Assembly: GCA_030682135.1 (NCBI GenBank)
Contig: JAUXQT010000096.1
Location: 1-64,000, forward strand
Length of the DNA stretch: 64,000 nt
Origin: Nitrospirota bacterium
GTDB taxonomy: Bacteria > Nitrospirota > Nitrospiria > Nitrospirales > Nitrospiraceae
Direction: 5' to 3'
Both the position numbers and the translations under genes were made by a program. The notes under the pieces are model-generated. The model searched no databases. It saw only the letters and a program-made list of their open reading frames with translations, and was not told the origin of the DNA. Below are positions 44,601-52,323 of this stretch, piece by piece (positions within the stretch are counted from its first letter, which is position 1; every line of letters begins with the position of its first letter).

Positions 44601-44898
44601 GCCGGTGCTCATGACGGCATTGGTTGCGCTGCTTGGCTTGCTGCCACTCGCATTTGCCCGTGGGATCGGTTCTGAGGTGCAACGGCCTCTGGCGATTGTC
44701 GTCATCGGAGGACTCGTCAGTTCCACGTTACTGACATTGATTGTGTTGCCAGTGTTGTATCGCTGGATGGAGAGCCGGGTTGCCGCTCCGGTCCCTGCAA
44801 CGGGGTCCGATGTCGATGAGGCTGCGGCGGCTCAGATCGCTCCCGCAACCGGCAATGGCTACGAGGACGGAGTAGGACCGGTCTCGTTGCATTCGTAG
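41686..44898 (+). CDS. Heavy-metal efflux RND transporter (CusA/CzcA family)
   Basis: Inner-membrane pump of 1070 residues, start overlapping the adaptor stop as TGATG. The RND layout is complete: helix 1 with RMLIVIFSVMIAAGG, porter loops with AFPDVTSVLVQVVTKAPGLSP, helix 4 with GGLTIAIGMIVDGSVVVVENV (about 404-424), and the second half mirrored. The helix-4 motif keeps the essential Asp and the E-N end but has A-I-G where zinc/cobalt pumps have D-F-G, which points toward monovalent copper or silver rather than Co/Zn/Cd. The exact metal cannot be fixed by eye. It drives proton-coupled export from the periplasm. Confidence 0.92.
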   Translation: MVARLLELSLRQRMLIVIFSVMIAAGGLYAFRTIPIDAFPDVTSVLVQVVTKAPGLSPAEVERLVTYPIELQLTGVPSLTELRSLTKVGLSLVTIVFDDSMDINLARQLVLERLIEVKELLPPGAEPMLVPNSTGLGEVFQYYLEAPLRLDQDPAATERALIDQRTVQDWIIRPLLKSTPEVIDVNSMGGYSKQYQVLIEPAMLRKYNLTLHDVFEAIANNNANAGGDILEKHAEKYIVRGVGLIRTIQDIERIVVKAVAGTPVFVGDVAQVRVDHAVRHGATVLNGEREVVSGIVLMLRGGNARDVVESIKARIEDIHVKQLLPDGLKIVPFYDRIELINAALSTVYKALAEGVVLVVLVLFLFLGNVRSALIVVGTLVLAPLATFIVMGQVGLTANLMSLGGLTIAIGMIVDGSVVVVENVYRHLSLQHGSARKHSEVILSAAKEVAQPVVFGILIIIIVFLPVLSLQGMEGKMFKPLAYTIMIALLVSLVLSLTLSPVLCSLMLKRGSEEDPWIVRWVKRLYAPSLRWALGNGKIVLSTAVGLLLCSLVLVPFLGSEFIPTLNEGSVAPQTIRLPSVSLQASIEIEKDMQRAMLEFPEVEMVLSKIGRTELGNDPQEANESDPVVRLRPLDQWTTARTMPELMQKFRERLTRVPGATFLISQPIQQRVDELISGVRTEATVKLFGDDLELLRLKANDIAGVLATVRGVRDIKVEQVFGQPYLTIDIDRGKIARHGINVADVREIITTAIGGSAATRVYEGQQRFDLFVRFPEQYRNSAETIGNILLTDASGRLVPLGDLGTVRVEEGPGRISRERLQRYVSIGFNTLGRDIGSLVSEAQEKITAQVALPSGYTITWGGSFENMERAMSRLKIIVPMTIGLIFLLLYSSFDSLRQATLIILNLPFALVGGVVALWLTGEYLSVPASIGFINLFGVAVLNGIVLVSYMNTLRDEGRSLEEAVVVGCLLRLRPVLMTALVALLGLLPLAFARGIGSEVQRPLAIVVIGGLVSSTLLTLIVLPVLYRWMESRVAAPVPATGSDVDEAAAAQIAPATGNGYEDGVGPVSLHS

Positions 44899-44970
44899 TT
44901 CGAAAATGCTGGGATATCAATCCTGTATGAAAGAGCCGCTAGGCGAACAATCTGAAGAGAGTGGGGTGTG

Positions 44971-45285
44971 ATGGGTTGGTTCTATTTGTCTGTGGCGGGG
45001 CTGTTGGAAGTAGGCTGGGCGATCGGATTGAAATATACGGAGGGATTCTCGCGTCTATGGCCCAGTGCCTGGACGCTGTTAGCCATGGTTGGCAGCTTCT
45101 ATTTTCTGGCGCTGGGGTTACGAACCATTCCGGTCGGGACCGGCTATGCCGTATGGACCGGGATCGGAGCCATCGGGACTGCCACGTTGGGGATTCTCTT
45201 GTTTGCCGAGTCGACGGCTCTTCCACGGTTGGCCTCACTTGCCTTAATTATTCTGGGAATTCTCGGGCTCAAAGCCAGTTCCTAG
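44971..45285 (+). CDS. sugE: Small multidrug resistance protein, guanidinium exporter type (Gdx/SugE)
   Basis: Protein of 104 residues with four helices. The ATG at 44971 is preferred to a GTG at 44968. The sequence [23 protein letters not shown], with the essential Glu of helix 1, and [14 protein letters not shown] are those of the Gdx (SugE) branch, whose members export guanidinium with protons, rather than the EmrE branch. No guanidine riboswitch is visible in the 70 bp upstream. The TAG stop is joined directly to a dispersed repeat. Confidence 0.88.
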   Translation: MGWFYLSVAGLLEVGWAIGLKYTEGFSRLWPSAWTLLAMVGSFYFLALGLRTIPVGTGYAVWTGIGAIGTATLGILLFAESTALPRLASLALIILGILGLKASS

Positions 45286-45412
45286 CCGGCTGCTGAAAAT
45301 GTCCGTCAGCTTCTTTCTCAGCTCATCGAAATCCTCAACGCACCCCTGAGGGTACGCCTCCGGTTTCCATTCGCCTGCGGCCTTGCGGGACAAACTTTTT
45401 TGAGCATCCTGC
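45283..45412. repeat. Dispersed inverted-repeat element, copy A
   Basis: It starts at the sugE stop codon: TAG then CCGGCTGCTGAAAATGTC and CGTCAGC. It ends CTTTTTTGAGCATCCTGCGC at 45396-45413. The ends are imperfect inverted repeats of each other, and the same ends occur in copies at 55153, 55965 and 58344. The hairpin with its A-run and T-run could stop transcription in both directions. Confidence 0.65.
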
Positions 45413-45516
45413 GCGCCGTTCTCCCATAGTCTCCTGGCTGTAGGGCCGTGAAGTTGTCGCACGGCACAGTTTGTGTCGCTTGACCTATGACGTGAGGCGG
45501 AATAGACTGCCTCTCG

Positions 45517-45795
45517 ATGATCCGTTCCTTTCGCTCTAAAGAAACGGAAAGGCTGTTCCTCGACGAGGACGTCCTGCGGTTCCGTTCCATAGAACGAATT
45601 GCTAGAAGGAAGTTGCTGGTTCTCCAGCGCGCCTTTTCGCTCGGTGATTTGCGGATCCCACCGGGAAATCGGCTCGAGGCACTGAAGGGTGATCGGAGGG
45701 GAGAGCACAGTATTCGTATCAATGATCAGTGGCGGATCTGCTTTGCCTGGGCGCAAGGTGATGCATACGATGTTGAGATCGTGGATTATCATTGA
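45517..45795 (+). CDS. higB: HigB-type (RelE superfamily) mRNA interferase toxin
   Basis: Protein of 92 residues of the HigB/RelE family: MIRSFRSKETERLFLDED at the N-terminus, LRIPPGNRLEALKGDRRGEHSIRINDQWRICFAW in the middle and YDVEIVDYH at the end, all hallmarks. The catalytic basic residues and the final His are kept. It cuts mRNA on the ribosome when free. The antitoxin gene follows by eight bases, in the toxin-first order usual for HigBA. Confidence 0.92.
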   Translation: MIRSFRSKETERLFLDEDVLRFRSIERIARRKLLVLQRAFSLGDLRIPPGNRLEALKGDRRGEHSIRINDQWRICFAWAQGDAYDVEIVDYH

Positions 45796-45803
45796 GGTGT
45801 GGC

Positions 45804-46106
45804 ATGGCGCGGAAAAAGTTGCTTGATCCCATCCATCCTGGAGAGATTCTGTTCGAGGAATTCATGGCGCCCATGGATATCAGCATCAACCGGCTTGCCC
45901 GCAACATTGGGGTGTCGCCTGGCCGGATTAGTGCCATTGTGAATGGGAAGCGTGCGATTACCGCCGACACCGCACTTCGTTTGGGGAAATACTTGGGAAC
46001 ATCCCCGGAACTGTGGGTCGGGCTTCAGGGGGAGTTCGATCTCAGAGTGGCCAGTCGCCTGGTCGGGCCGGACATCGAGAAGCATATCCAGCAGCACGTG
46101 GCCTGA
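45804..46106 (+). CDS. higA: HigA-type antitoxin (XRE family)
   Basis: Protein of 100 residues starting at 45804 (GAGGTGTGGC upstream). N-terminal DPIHPGEILFEEFMAPMDIS is the HigA signature; the helix-turn-helix is INRLARNIGVSPGRISAIVNGKRAITADTALRLGKYLG. It neutralises the toxin and represses the operon. It belongs with higB just upstream. Confidence 0.93.
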   Translation: MARKKLLDPIHPGEILFEEFMAPMDISINRLARNIGVSPGRISAIVNGKRAITADTALRLGKYLGTSPELWVGLQGEFDLRVASRLVGPDIEKHIQQHVA

Positions 46107-46242
46107 CGGAATAGTTAGCGGTGGTACGCTCATTTCCTCGCTAAATCCTCAATAAATAGTATTCAGAAACGTAGCCTGTTCATTCATGATCGATAGCTGT
46201 CTGCCTGTAGTGCTCGGGCTCGACAGCTGGAAATGGTTCACG

Positions 46243-46983
46243 ATGGCTCAAAAGTCTTCTGTATCGTCTAAACGGTTCACGGTGGATCGATTGCTCTCGA
46301 AGCTTGGTGTGGCGTCCAGGAGCATGAGCCAGGAATGGGTCCGTGCAGGGCGAGTGCGCATCAATGGTCGAGTCGTGCAGGATCCGGCCACTTGGGTCTT
46401 GTGGCCGAAAGATGCCATCGCGGTCGACGACAAGCCGATTCAAGACTCGGCCAAACGATTGATCCTCTTTCATAAACCCAAGGGGGTCATTACCACGCAT
46501 AGCGACGAGAAAGACCGTCAGACCATCTTCGATGTATTACCGGCTGACCTGGGCTATCTGCATGCGGTCGGGAGACTCGATCAGGCAACCAGTGGTCTGC
46601 TTCTGCTGACCAACGATTCGACTGTATCGAGTTATCTGACCGATCCTGGGCATAAAGTGATGAGGACCTACCTGGTTTCCGTGCGAGGAGAGTTCACGGA
46701 GGCCCAAGCGACAGAGGCCGTAGCCGGAGTGGTGGATGAAGGCGAGCGGCTTCAGTGCCATACCGTGAAGATTCAGAAGAGTTCCGGCCGCGAATCCCAT
46801 CTGGAAGTGGTCCTGGTCCAGGGAAAGAATCGTGAAATCAGACGGCTGTTCTTGGCTCTGGGGCATGAAGTGACGAGGCTCAGGCGCATTCAATATGGGC
46901 CTTTCAAACTGGAAGAGCTTCCACCCGGTGACTGGCGCGAGGTCCCGATCGCGGATGTGAGAAAATTGCTCAAGCTGCCCTAG
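46243..46983 (+). CDS. RsuA/RluB-family ribosomal RNA pseudouridine synthase
   Basis: Protein of 246 residues (ATG at 46243; the frame is open back to 46186 but that part is not family-like). An S4 RNA-binding domain (RLLSKLGVASRSMSQEWVRAG) precedes the catalytic domain with the Asp in GRLDQATSGLLLLTND, then KVMRTYLVSV and GKNREIRRLFLALGHEVTRLRRI. The family makes one pseudouridine in 16S (RsuA) or 23S (RluB, RluE, RluF) rRNA; the exact target is uncertain. A decayed piece of a related gene is at about 51.75 kb. Confidence 0.9.
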   Translation: MAQKSSVSSKRFTVDRLLSKLGVASRSMSQEWVRAGRVRINGRVVQDPATWVLWPKDAIAVDDKPIQDSAKRLILFHKPKGVITTHSDEKDRQTIFDVLPADLGYLHAVGRLDQATSGLLLLTNDSTVSSYLTDPGHKVMRTYLVSVRGEFTEAQATEAVAGVVDEGERLQCHTVKIQKSSGRESHLEVVLVQGKNREIRRLFLALGHEVTRLRRIQYGPFKLEELPPGDWREVPIADVRKLLKLP

Positions 46984-47264
46984 CTCGTCGTTCGTCTGTC
47001 TGGTTCATCTGGTTGGTTTCGATCAACTTCTCGACTCCAGTCCTGTCCGAATCGCACTCACCTGTGACCCCCTCTTCTGTAGCGTGGAATTATTCTCCGC
47101 ATCAACGTAGATTGCCAGCCTAGTGCACGTTGTAAACATAGGATTGTGCCCTCGACAGCCCCTGTCGTTCATCTCACACTAATACGCTGGGCACCTCCGC
47201 ACTGAATCTACGCTGAGTACTCCCGTTCCAGTATTTTTGAGTCACCTTTTTCCGTAGGAGAAGC

Positions 47265-49538
47265 ATGATGAGCTCAATGACTTCAGGCAAGGGCAACGTT
47301 TACAGAGCGATGGGTATGAGAGCCGCTGCCCTCGCCATGATGTTGGCGATGGTCGCAGGCTGCAGCAGCGGCGACACGGCTGCTCCTGCTCCTGCCACCA
47401 GTGCCCCCAGTGCAGTATCGAGTGTCATCAGTCCGGCGGGCGGCACGGTTACGGGTCCTGACGGTGTGCAGGTGGTGATTCCAGCTGGTGCCTTGGTCGC
47501 CGATACCACCATCGGCATTGCACGCAATCCAGCCGGTGCGCCACTGCCCCTGCAAGAGGGCAACGCGCCAGCCGGCCCTGTCTATGAATTCACGCCGCAC
47601 GATCTGGTCTTCAACGTACCAGTGACGATCCGCATGCCGGTGCCGGCAAACGGAGTCGGGGCTGAAGTGTTCATGGCCAGCCTCGGTGCGGATTGGCAGG
47701 TGAACAACGCCACTCTGGTCAACGGCTTCGCCGAATGGCAGCGGAACAGTTTCTCCTTCGGCATGGCGGGGCTGGCTTGTGCTATCCCGGTAGGAAGCAC
47801 CGATCCGTATCCCTGTGCCTACCCGTCGGGCGGAGCTACGGTCGAGGCAACGGCTGGCGCTGCCATTACTCAGATCGCTCCGGGCTGGCTTAATTTTGGA
47901 AGTGGAAGCGCAGGGTCATGGCGCGTGACCTCTCCCGGTACGATCAGAGTGACCCTGCACTATCGCGCCGCGCCCGATTGCAGCGATGCCGGCGGCGGCG
48001 CTCCGTCCGGCCACGTGAAATTGATACGCTGGAATCCGGCTGTTCCGTTGAATACGCCTGGCAGAGTTACGACCGTGTTCGACCTACCGGTCGCGCTGAC
48101 TCAGACTCCAGTAACCCCGCCTCCCGGAACTTTTAGCCACGGCGGCGGCCCCACTTTCCGCGGCGAGGGCAGCACGACGGTCGACACATCCTCGCACCTC
48201 GGCGATGCGACCAACGTGTTCGGCTTTACGTTTTCCTGCCAGCGCCCTGGCCGTCCCGTAATTTTAGGAGGCGATCTCATCACGATCATCGGGCCCATGG
48301 CTGCGCCAGGCACGACCTACAGCATCGGCGGCACGGTCAGTAATCTGACCGGCTCAGGCCTCGTTCTGCGGAACAACAATGGTAATGATCTGGCTGTACC
48401 GGCCAACGCAACCTCCTTCACCTTTACCTCGCCCATCGCAGCCGGGGCTCTTTACAATGTGACGGTCCAGACTCAGCCCTCCGGGCAGACCTGCACCGTG
48501 CAGAACGGCGGCGGCACGGCCAATGGGCCTGTCACCAATGTCGCAGTCACTTGTGCCGCGATATCGGGAGGGCCGCTGGCACTGGTCGCCAATAGCGGTA
48601 GCAATACGTTGTCGATTTACCGCGTCGACGCCAGCACGGGTGTCCTGTCATCCCTGGGCACCGTCCCCGCGGGCAGTTATCCCTATCGTGTCGCCATTAC
48701 GCCCAATGGACTCTACGCGTATGTGACCAATTTGCTCGGAGGCACGGTCTCGTCGTTCGGCATCAACAACATCACAGGCGTGCTGACACCGATTCCTTTA
48801 AGTTCCCCAGGCACCCAAAACCCCTATGGCATCGCCATGGATCCGTCAGGGCGCTTTGTCTGGGTTGCCAATTACGGTTTCCATACGGTATCGGCTTTTT
48901 CCATCGATGGCTCGACAGGGGTGCTCGCATCGGCTGGGCCTACTGTTCCAGCGGCTGGCTTTCCTCACTCGATCACAGCACACCCGAGCGGAAATTTCGT
49001 CTACGTCGGCAGCGAGCAGGCTAACTCCATCTCGGTCTACGGCGTCAATCCTGGCAGTGGGCAACTGACCTTATCCAGCACCGCTGCCTATTCCGTCAGT
49101 GCGCCGTATAGCATTGCCGTCCATCCTTTGCTCAACGTCGCCTATGTCACAGACTCCAATGGGTATGTTATTGTTCTCAACATCAACCCCAGCAATGGTG
49201 CGTTGACATTCAGCAGTAACGTTGCCGTTGGCACCTCTCCCACCTCAGTTGTCGTGCATCCCAACGGACAATATGCCTATGTGGCCAATAGCGGCATTCG
49301 CGTCTACAGTATCAACCAAAGCACGGGGGCGCTGACGTTGTCGGGATCGCCTGTCTCGGCGGGCTCTAATCCCAGGACGATTGCTATTGATACGACAGGG
49401 ATGCACTTGTACGTGACCAACCTCGGCAGCAACAATGTGTCAGCCTTCAGTATCGGCTCAGGTGGCGCAGTGCTCACTTCACTGGGTGCAGCCGTAGGAG
49501 CGGGTAGCGGGCCGGAAGGGATTGCCCTGACACCGTAG
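47265..49538 (+). CDS. Large lipoprotein with ZU5-like module and seven-bladed beta-propeller
   Basis: Protein of 757 residues, start at 47265 with TAGGAGAAGC. A lipobox (MVAGCSS, Cys near 33) anchors it. Residues about 50-160 (ISPAGGTVTGPDGVQVVIPAGAL) are ZU5-like. A middle region with many Cys and Gly follows. From about 435 (LALVANSGSNTLSIYRVDASTGVL) a lactonase/YncE-type propeller (PF10282-like) shows six to seven repeats with YAYVTN, VWVANYG, VYVGSE and LYVTN strands. It is likely a surface or periplasmic binding protein; enzyme activity of a lactonase is not implied. A strong terminator follows 25 bp later. Confidence 0.82.
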   Translation: MMSSMTSGKGNVYRAMGMRAAALAMMLAMVAGCSSGDTAAPAPATSAPSAVSSVISPAGGTVTGPDGVQVVIPAGALVADTTIGIARNPAGAPLPLQEGNAPAGPVYEFTPHDLVFNVPVTIRMPVPANGVGAEVFMASLGADWQVNNATLVNGFAEWQRNSFSFGMAGLACAIPVGSTDPYPCAYPSGGATVEATAGAAITQIAPGWLNFGSGSAGSWRVTSPGTIRVTLHYRAAPDCSDAGGGAPSGHVKLIRWNPAVPLNTPGRVTTVFDLPVALTQTPVTPPPGTFSHGGGPTFRGEGSTTVDTSSHLGDATNVFGFTFSCQRPGRPVILGGDLITIIGPMAAPGTTYSIGGTVSNLTGSGLVLRNNNGNDLAVPANATSFTFTSPIAAGALYNVTVQTQPSGQTCTVQNGGGTANGPVTNVAVTCAAISGGPLALVANSGSNTLSIYRVDASTGVLSSLGTVPAGSYPYRVAITPNGLYAYVTNLLGGTVSSFGINNITGVLTPIPLSSPGTQNPYGIAMDPSGRFVWVANYGFHTVSAFSIDGSTGVLASAGPTVPAAGFPHSITAHPSGNFVYVGSEQANSISVYGVNPGSGQLTLSSTAAYSVSAPYSIAVHPLLNVAYVTDSNGYVIVLNINPSNGALTFSSNVAVGTSPTSVVVHPNGQYAYVANSGIRVYSINQSTGALTLSGSPVSAGSNPRTIAIDTTGMHLYVTNLGSNNVSAFSIGSGGAVLTSLGAAVGAGSGPEGIALTP

Positions 49539-49563
49539 CCTTATTCGATTAGGTGGTGAAAAG

Positions 49564-49604
49564 GGGCCGCACGTTTGATCGTCAACCGTGCGGCCCATTT
49601 TTTT
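49564..49604 (+). terminator. Intrinsic terminator after the propeller lipoprotein
   Basis: Stem arms GGGCCGCACG (49564-49573) and CGTGCGGCCC (49587-49596) pair perfectly around a 13-base loop and are followed by ATTTTTTT. A textbook rho-independent terminator for the plus-strand gene ending at 49538. Confidence 0.92.
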
Positions 49605-49674
49605 GTTATGAAGCCAGCCGTGTTGGTTCGCATGTCAGCAGGATGCAGGCGGATGGTTGGGATAGCGGGCCGCT

Positions 49675-49716
49675 GAACAATCTTGCGGTTGCCGTGATTG
49701 GACCGCAAGATTGTTC
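49675..49716. other. 15-bp perfect hairpin near the end of the DUF3365 gene
   Basis: GAACAATCTTGCGGT (49675-49689) and ACCGCAAGATTGTTC (49702-49716) are exact reverse complements with a 12-base loop. It lies 38 bp beyond the stop of the minus-strand gene ending at 49754. Without a T-run it is at best a weak terminator or an RNA 3'-end stabiliser. Confidence 0.6.
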
Positions 49717-49753
49717 GGTCATCGCCCCGAGAGGGGCATCACAGTCTTGAGAT

Positions 49754-50347
49754 CTATTTCACGGGAATACTGATCACAATCGCTCCCATGACATCATTGA
49801 TCTTGAAGTCCCGTTTGGGGCTGTCAGGATGGGCATTATGGCAGCCGATGCAAGCCTGGGTCACCGCAAGATCCGGATAGACTGCCTGGAAGAAGCGGGC
49901 TCCTCCTTCCTTCACAAAACCGGTATAGGGTTTGGTCGGATGAGTGAGGACCGTACCCAGGCCTGCCTTCTCGAACTCACTGGAGGCGGCATTCTTCTTG
50001 TTGATCGGCCAGAGGCTGATCAAACGATATTGGATGCCGACGCCTTTTCTGGCCATGACGCGGCCCGACTCCATCAGGAATTGAGCCGGGAGAGGCAGCG
50101 TATTCTTCTGCTCCCAGTTCTCCGAGGCCACGACCACGCCTTTGGTCTGCATCCGTTCAACGACGTGCTTGGTGTAGACCTCACGGTCCGCTTCAATCAC
50201 GGCGTGCACATAGTCCGCCACCATTTCGACGGGCAGACTGACAGCGGTCCCTTCCGTCGTCGCGCTGCTCGGCCAGACTAAGCCGGCGACGCCCAGTCCG
50301 AACACCAGCATGGGAACTCCCCATCGCAACTTGTTGGAGCATGTCAT
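49754..50347 (-). CDS. DUF3365 (Tll0287-like) haem c protein, copy 3
   Basis: Exported protein of 197 residues; the ATG at 50347 has AAGGAGGGTACT upstream. Signal peptide about 1-29. The fold is shorter than copies 1 and 2: VADYVHAVIEADREVYTKHVVERM helix, PLPAQFLMESGRVMARKGVG, then the haem site CIGCH and NDVMGAIVISIPVK at the end, the characteristic DUF3365 finish. It is a distinct branch of the family (no YKNFIPAT block). It may be a haem-based sensor of NO, O2 or redox state, from family behaviour only. Confidence 0.87.
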   Translation of the reverse strand: MTCSNKLRWGVPMLVFGLGVAGLVWPSSATTEGTAVSLPVEMVADYVHAVIEADREVYTKHVVERMQTKGVVVASENWEQKNTLPLPAQFLMESGRVMARKGVGIQYRLISLWPINKKNAASSEFEKAGLGTVLTHPTKPYTGFVKEGGARFFQAVYPDLAVTQACIGCHNAHPDSPKRDFKINDVMGAIVISIPVK

Positions 50348-50865
50348 AGTACCCTCCTTGGTTTCCTCACGGACCGGTCGGCGTCATGCGCCGCGGTTCC
50401 ATGAAGAGGTGTGGTGCTGTGCGGAAAATATAATAGGTGATGTCCATTTCCTGCTCGGACAGCGGGGCCTTTTCGATACATTCAAACGCATTTTGGTATT
50501 CATCGCTATCTGTGATCCATAGATAGAGCGAGTTCTGTGCCGCAGATGCGCATGAATGAATTGCCAGCAATTGTTGAGGTAGAGCGGAAAAGCCAGTTGG
50601 GGAGTCGCTGAATATGTATCCGAAGAGATTCAGTGCTGAATCATTTGGGATTGTAGAACCTGAGATTATGCGCTCATGCGTAAGCGGCTGAACGTGGTTG
50701 AGAATGTTGTAAGAGCGAGATTGAAGGTGAGGGAGTATTGATGCCCATGCTGGGACGAATCAGATGACATTAATTTTCTCTGGATTTGTGGGAAGAGAGG
50801 GAGTTGTTCAAGTAATCAGTACCGCGCCGGTCGAGAGGAGCAGAGTTTGCGGGAGGAGGACTAGG
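50348..50865. other. Region without a convincing gene; long open frame on minus strand
   Basis: About 520 bp upstream of the third DUF3365 gene. On the minus strand one frame stays open from a TGA near 50763 to a stop at 50367 (about 130 codons), but its only start candidate is a TTG at 50570, giving a 67-residue product with no family and no clear ribosome-binding site. It ends 17 bp before the DUF3365 start, so a remnant or leader gene is possible. The rest looks non-coding. Confidence 0.4.
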
Positions 50866-50936
50866 TTGAAGGAAAGAGGGCCGAGCCCTCCATCTCTTCA
50901 TGCGAGGCGACCGGCTCCAATAAGCTATTAGTCATG
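50866..50936. repeat. 71-bp direct repeat, copy 1
   Basis: This segment, with the core GCGAGGCGACCGGCTCCAAT (50902-50921), matches 51870-51940 with roughly 11 differences in 71 bases in the same orientation. The two copies lie on each side of the zinc-finger gene at 51000 and of a pseudouridine-synthase remnant. Confidence 0.75.
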
Positions 50937-50985
50937 CCGAGGAGGTCTCACCTGCCGCATTCGATCGGCAGACGAGACTCCCGGC
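50936..50985. other. Imperfect hairpin downstream of the zinc-finger gene
   Basis: GCCGAGGAGGTCTC with CTGCC pairs with GGCAG and GAGACTCCCGGC after two small mismatches or bulges. It lies 14 bp beyond the stop of the minus-strand gene at 51000 and may end its transcript, though there is no T-run. Confidence 0.5.
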
Positions 50986-50999
50986 TCTTGTTCCTCCGC

Positions 51000-51497
51000 T
51001 TAGCTCTCCCAGTTCGCCCGGAGCAGGTCTTCGCTTTCTTCGTAACGACAGGTGAATGTGCCGTGATGTGCGTGATGGAGCGCTTCGCCGATGCGTCGCG
51101 CGAGATGGGGGTCAGTCGTGGTGATGATCATCCCGACTGGTGCTTCGGTTTGGTCCTGGATCTTGATGATGCGAGCCAGAGGATGTTCGGCTTTGACACG
51201 GGCCTCTTCATTGCGGGCGAGCCCGAGTACCTGGTCCCGATGCGAGGCGACAAACTCACCGGTGAGCAGCAGCACTCCGCTGGGCGCGCCGTCCTGTATC
51301 CGTTCGCAGGCAGGGCACAGGAGCTCGTGACTCTTCGCCGGGGCAGGGTCCCATGTCCACCGCCCCTTGTGGTAGACCGCTTTGCACTCACGACAGACCG
51401 ACGGCTCCTGGAGTTTGCCCTTCGCCTTGTATGGGTCGTGCATCCGGGCTCGAACCGATCGATCTTTGCTGTCTTGGGGAAGATGTGACGTCGACAT
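51000..51497 (-). CDS. BCAM0308-like zinc-finger protein
   Basis: Protein of 165 residues; AAAGGAGCTGTT precedes the ATG at 51497. It resembles the BCAM0308/NMD3-like group of small bacterial proteins: RSVRARMHDPYKAKGK start, zinc ribbon CRECKAVYHKGRW and CPACERIQDG (residues 36-85), then a compact alpha/beta part with HPLARIIKIQ and LARRIGEALHHAHHG. The zinc ribbon recalls eukaryotic ribosome-export factor NMD3, so RNA or ribosome binding is possible but unproven. Direct repeats lie on both sides of the gene. Confidence 0.72.
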   Translation of the reverse strand: MSTSHLPQDSKDRSVRARMHDPYKAKGKLQEPSVCRECKAVYHKGRWTWDPAPAKSHELLCPACERIQDGAPSGVLLLTGEFVASHRDQVLGLARNEEARVKAEHPLARIIKIQDQTEAPVGMIITTTDPHLARRIGEALHHAHHGTFTCRYEESEDLLRANWES

Positions 51498-51746
51498 AAC
51501 AGCTCCTTTATTCCCTTATGTGAGAGATCTCTGACCATTCCGTCAGGGAGGGAAGCCCTCCCAGCGCGGCCTTTCTGTGCCAGCTTACTCCGACTGCAGC
51601 GCTCCGACAGGATGCCAAATCGGCACGTAAAATGCCACTGCAGAAGGATGCAGAGAGGAATCAATCTTGCCGAAACCATGGATGGATCACCCTCCAAAGA
51701 GGCTGTGCTGTTATCCGTCATGACCAAACGGAGGTCCTGTCTCCTA

Positions 51747-51834
51747 ATGCTTCAGTTGCAGTGATGTACCGTGGCGAGCGCCTCAATTGCCAGAGCGTGA
51801 AGATTCAGAAGAGTTTTCACGCGAATCACATGCG
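51747..51834 (+). pseudogene. Remnant of an RsuA-family pseudouridine synthase gene
   Basis: In one frame this piece encodes VAVMYRGERLNCQSVKIQKS, matching VAGVVDEGERLQCHTVKIQKS of the intact gene at 46243-46983 (the string GTGAAGATTCAGAAGAGTT is identical at DNA level). No start, catalytic domain or downstream part is present. It is a short relic of a duplication or of a replaced gene. Confidence 0.6.
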
Positions 51835-51869
51835 AAGACGGTGAGTCATCCGAGTGGGAAGTTGGCTAA

Positions 51870-51940
51870 CTGGAGGAAAGACTGCGGAGCCCTCAATCTC
51901 TTCAAGCGAGGCGACCGGCTCCAATAAGTCAATGGTCATG
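51870..51940. repeat. 71-bp direct repeat, copy 2
   Basis: Same orientation as the copy at 50866-50936, with core GCGAGGCGACCGGCTCCAAT. It ends 25 bp before the end of the GIY-YIG gene. See copy 1. Confidence 0.75.
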
Positions 51941-51965
51941 TCTGACCACGAATCCATGACCTACA

Positions 51966-52274
<309 letters not shown>

Positions 52275-52323
52275 TTATTGAGCGACACCAGACCAACCAG
52301 ATAGACCAGACCAACCAGACAGA

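Larger units (their letters stand above)
51498..51965. other. Gene-poor stretch with remnant and repeat
   Basis: This 468-bp stretch has a short palindrome (GGGAGGG, AAG, CCCTCCC at 51546-51562), a decayed pseudouridine-synthase piece (51747-51834) and the second copy of the 71-bp direct repeat (51870-51940). No intact gene is seen. Confidence 0.5.

Noticed and set aside
44899..44970. Guanidine riboswitch before the Gdx/SugE gene
   Set aside because: The 70-bp spacer has neither the paired ACGR-loop hairpins of the guanidine-II type nor room for the ykkC type.
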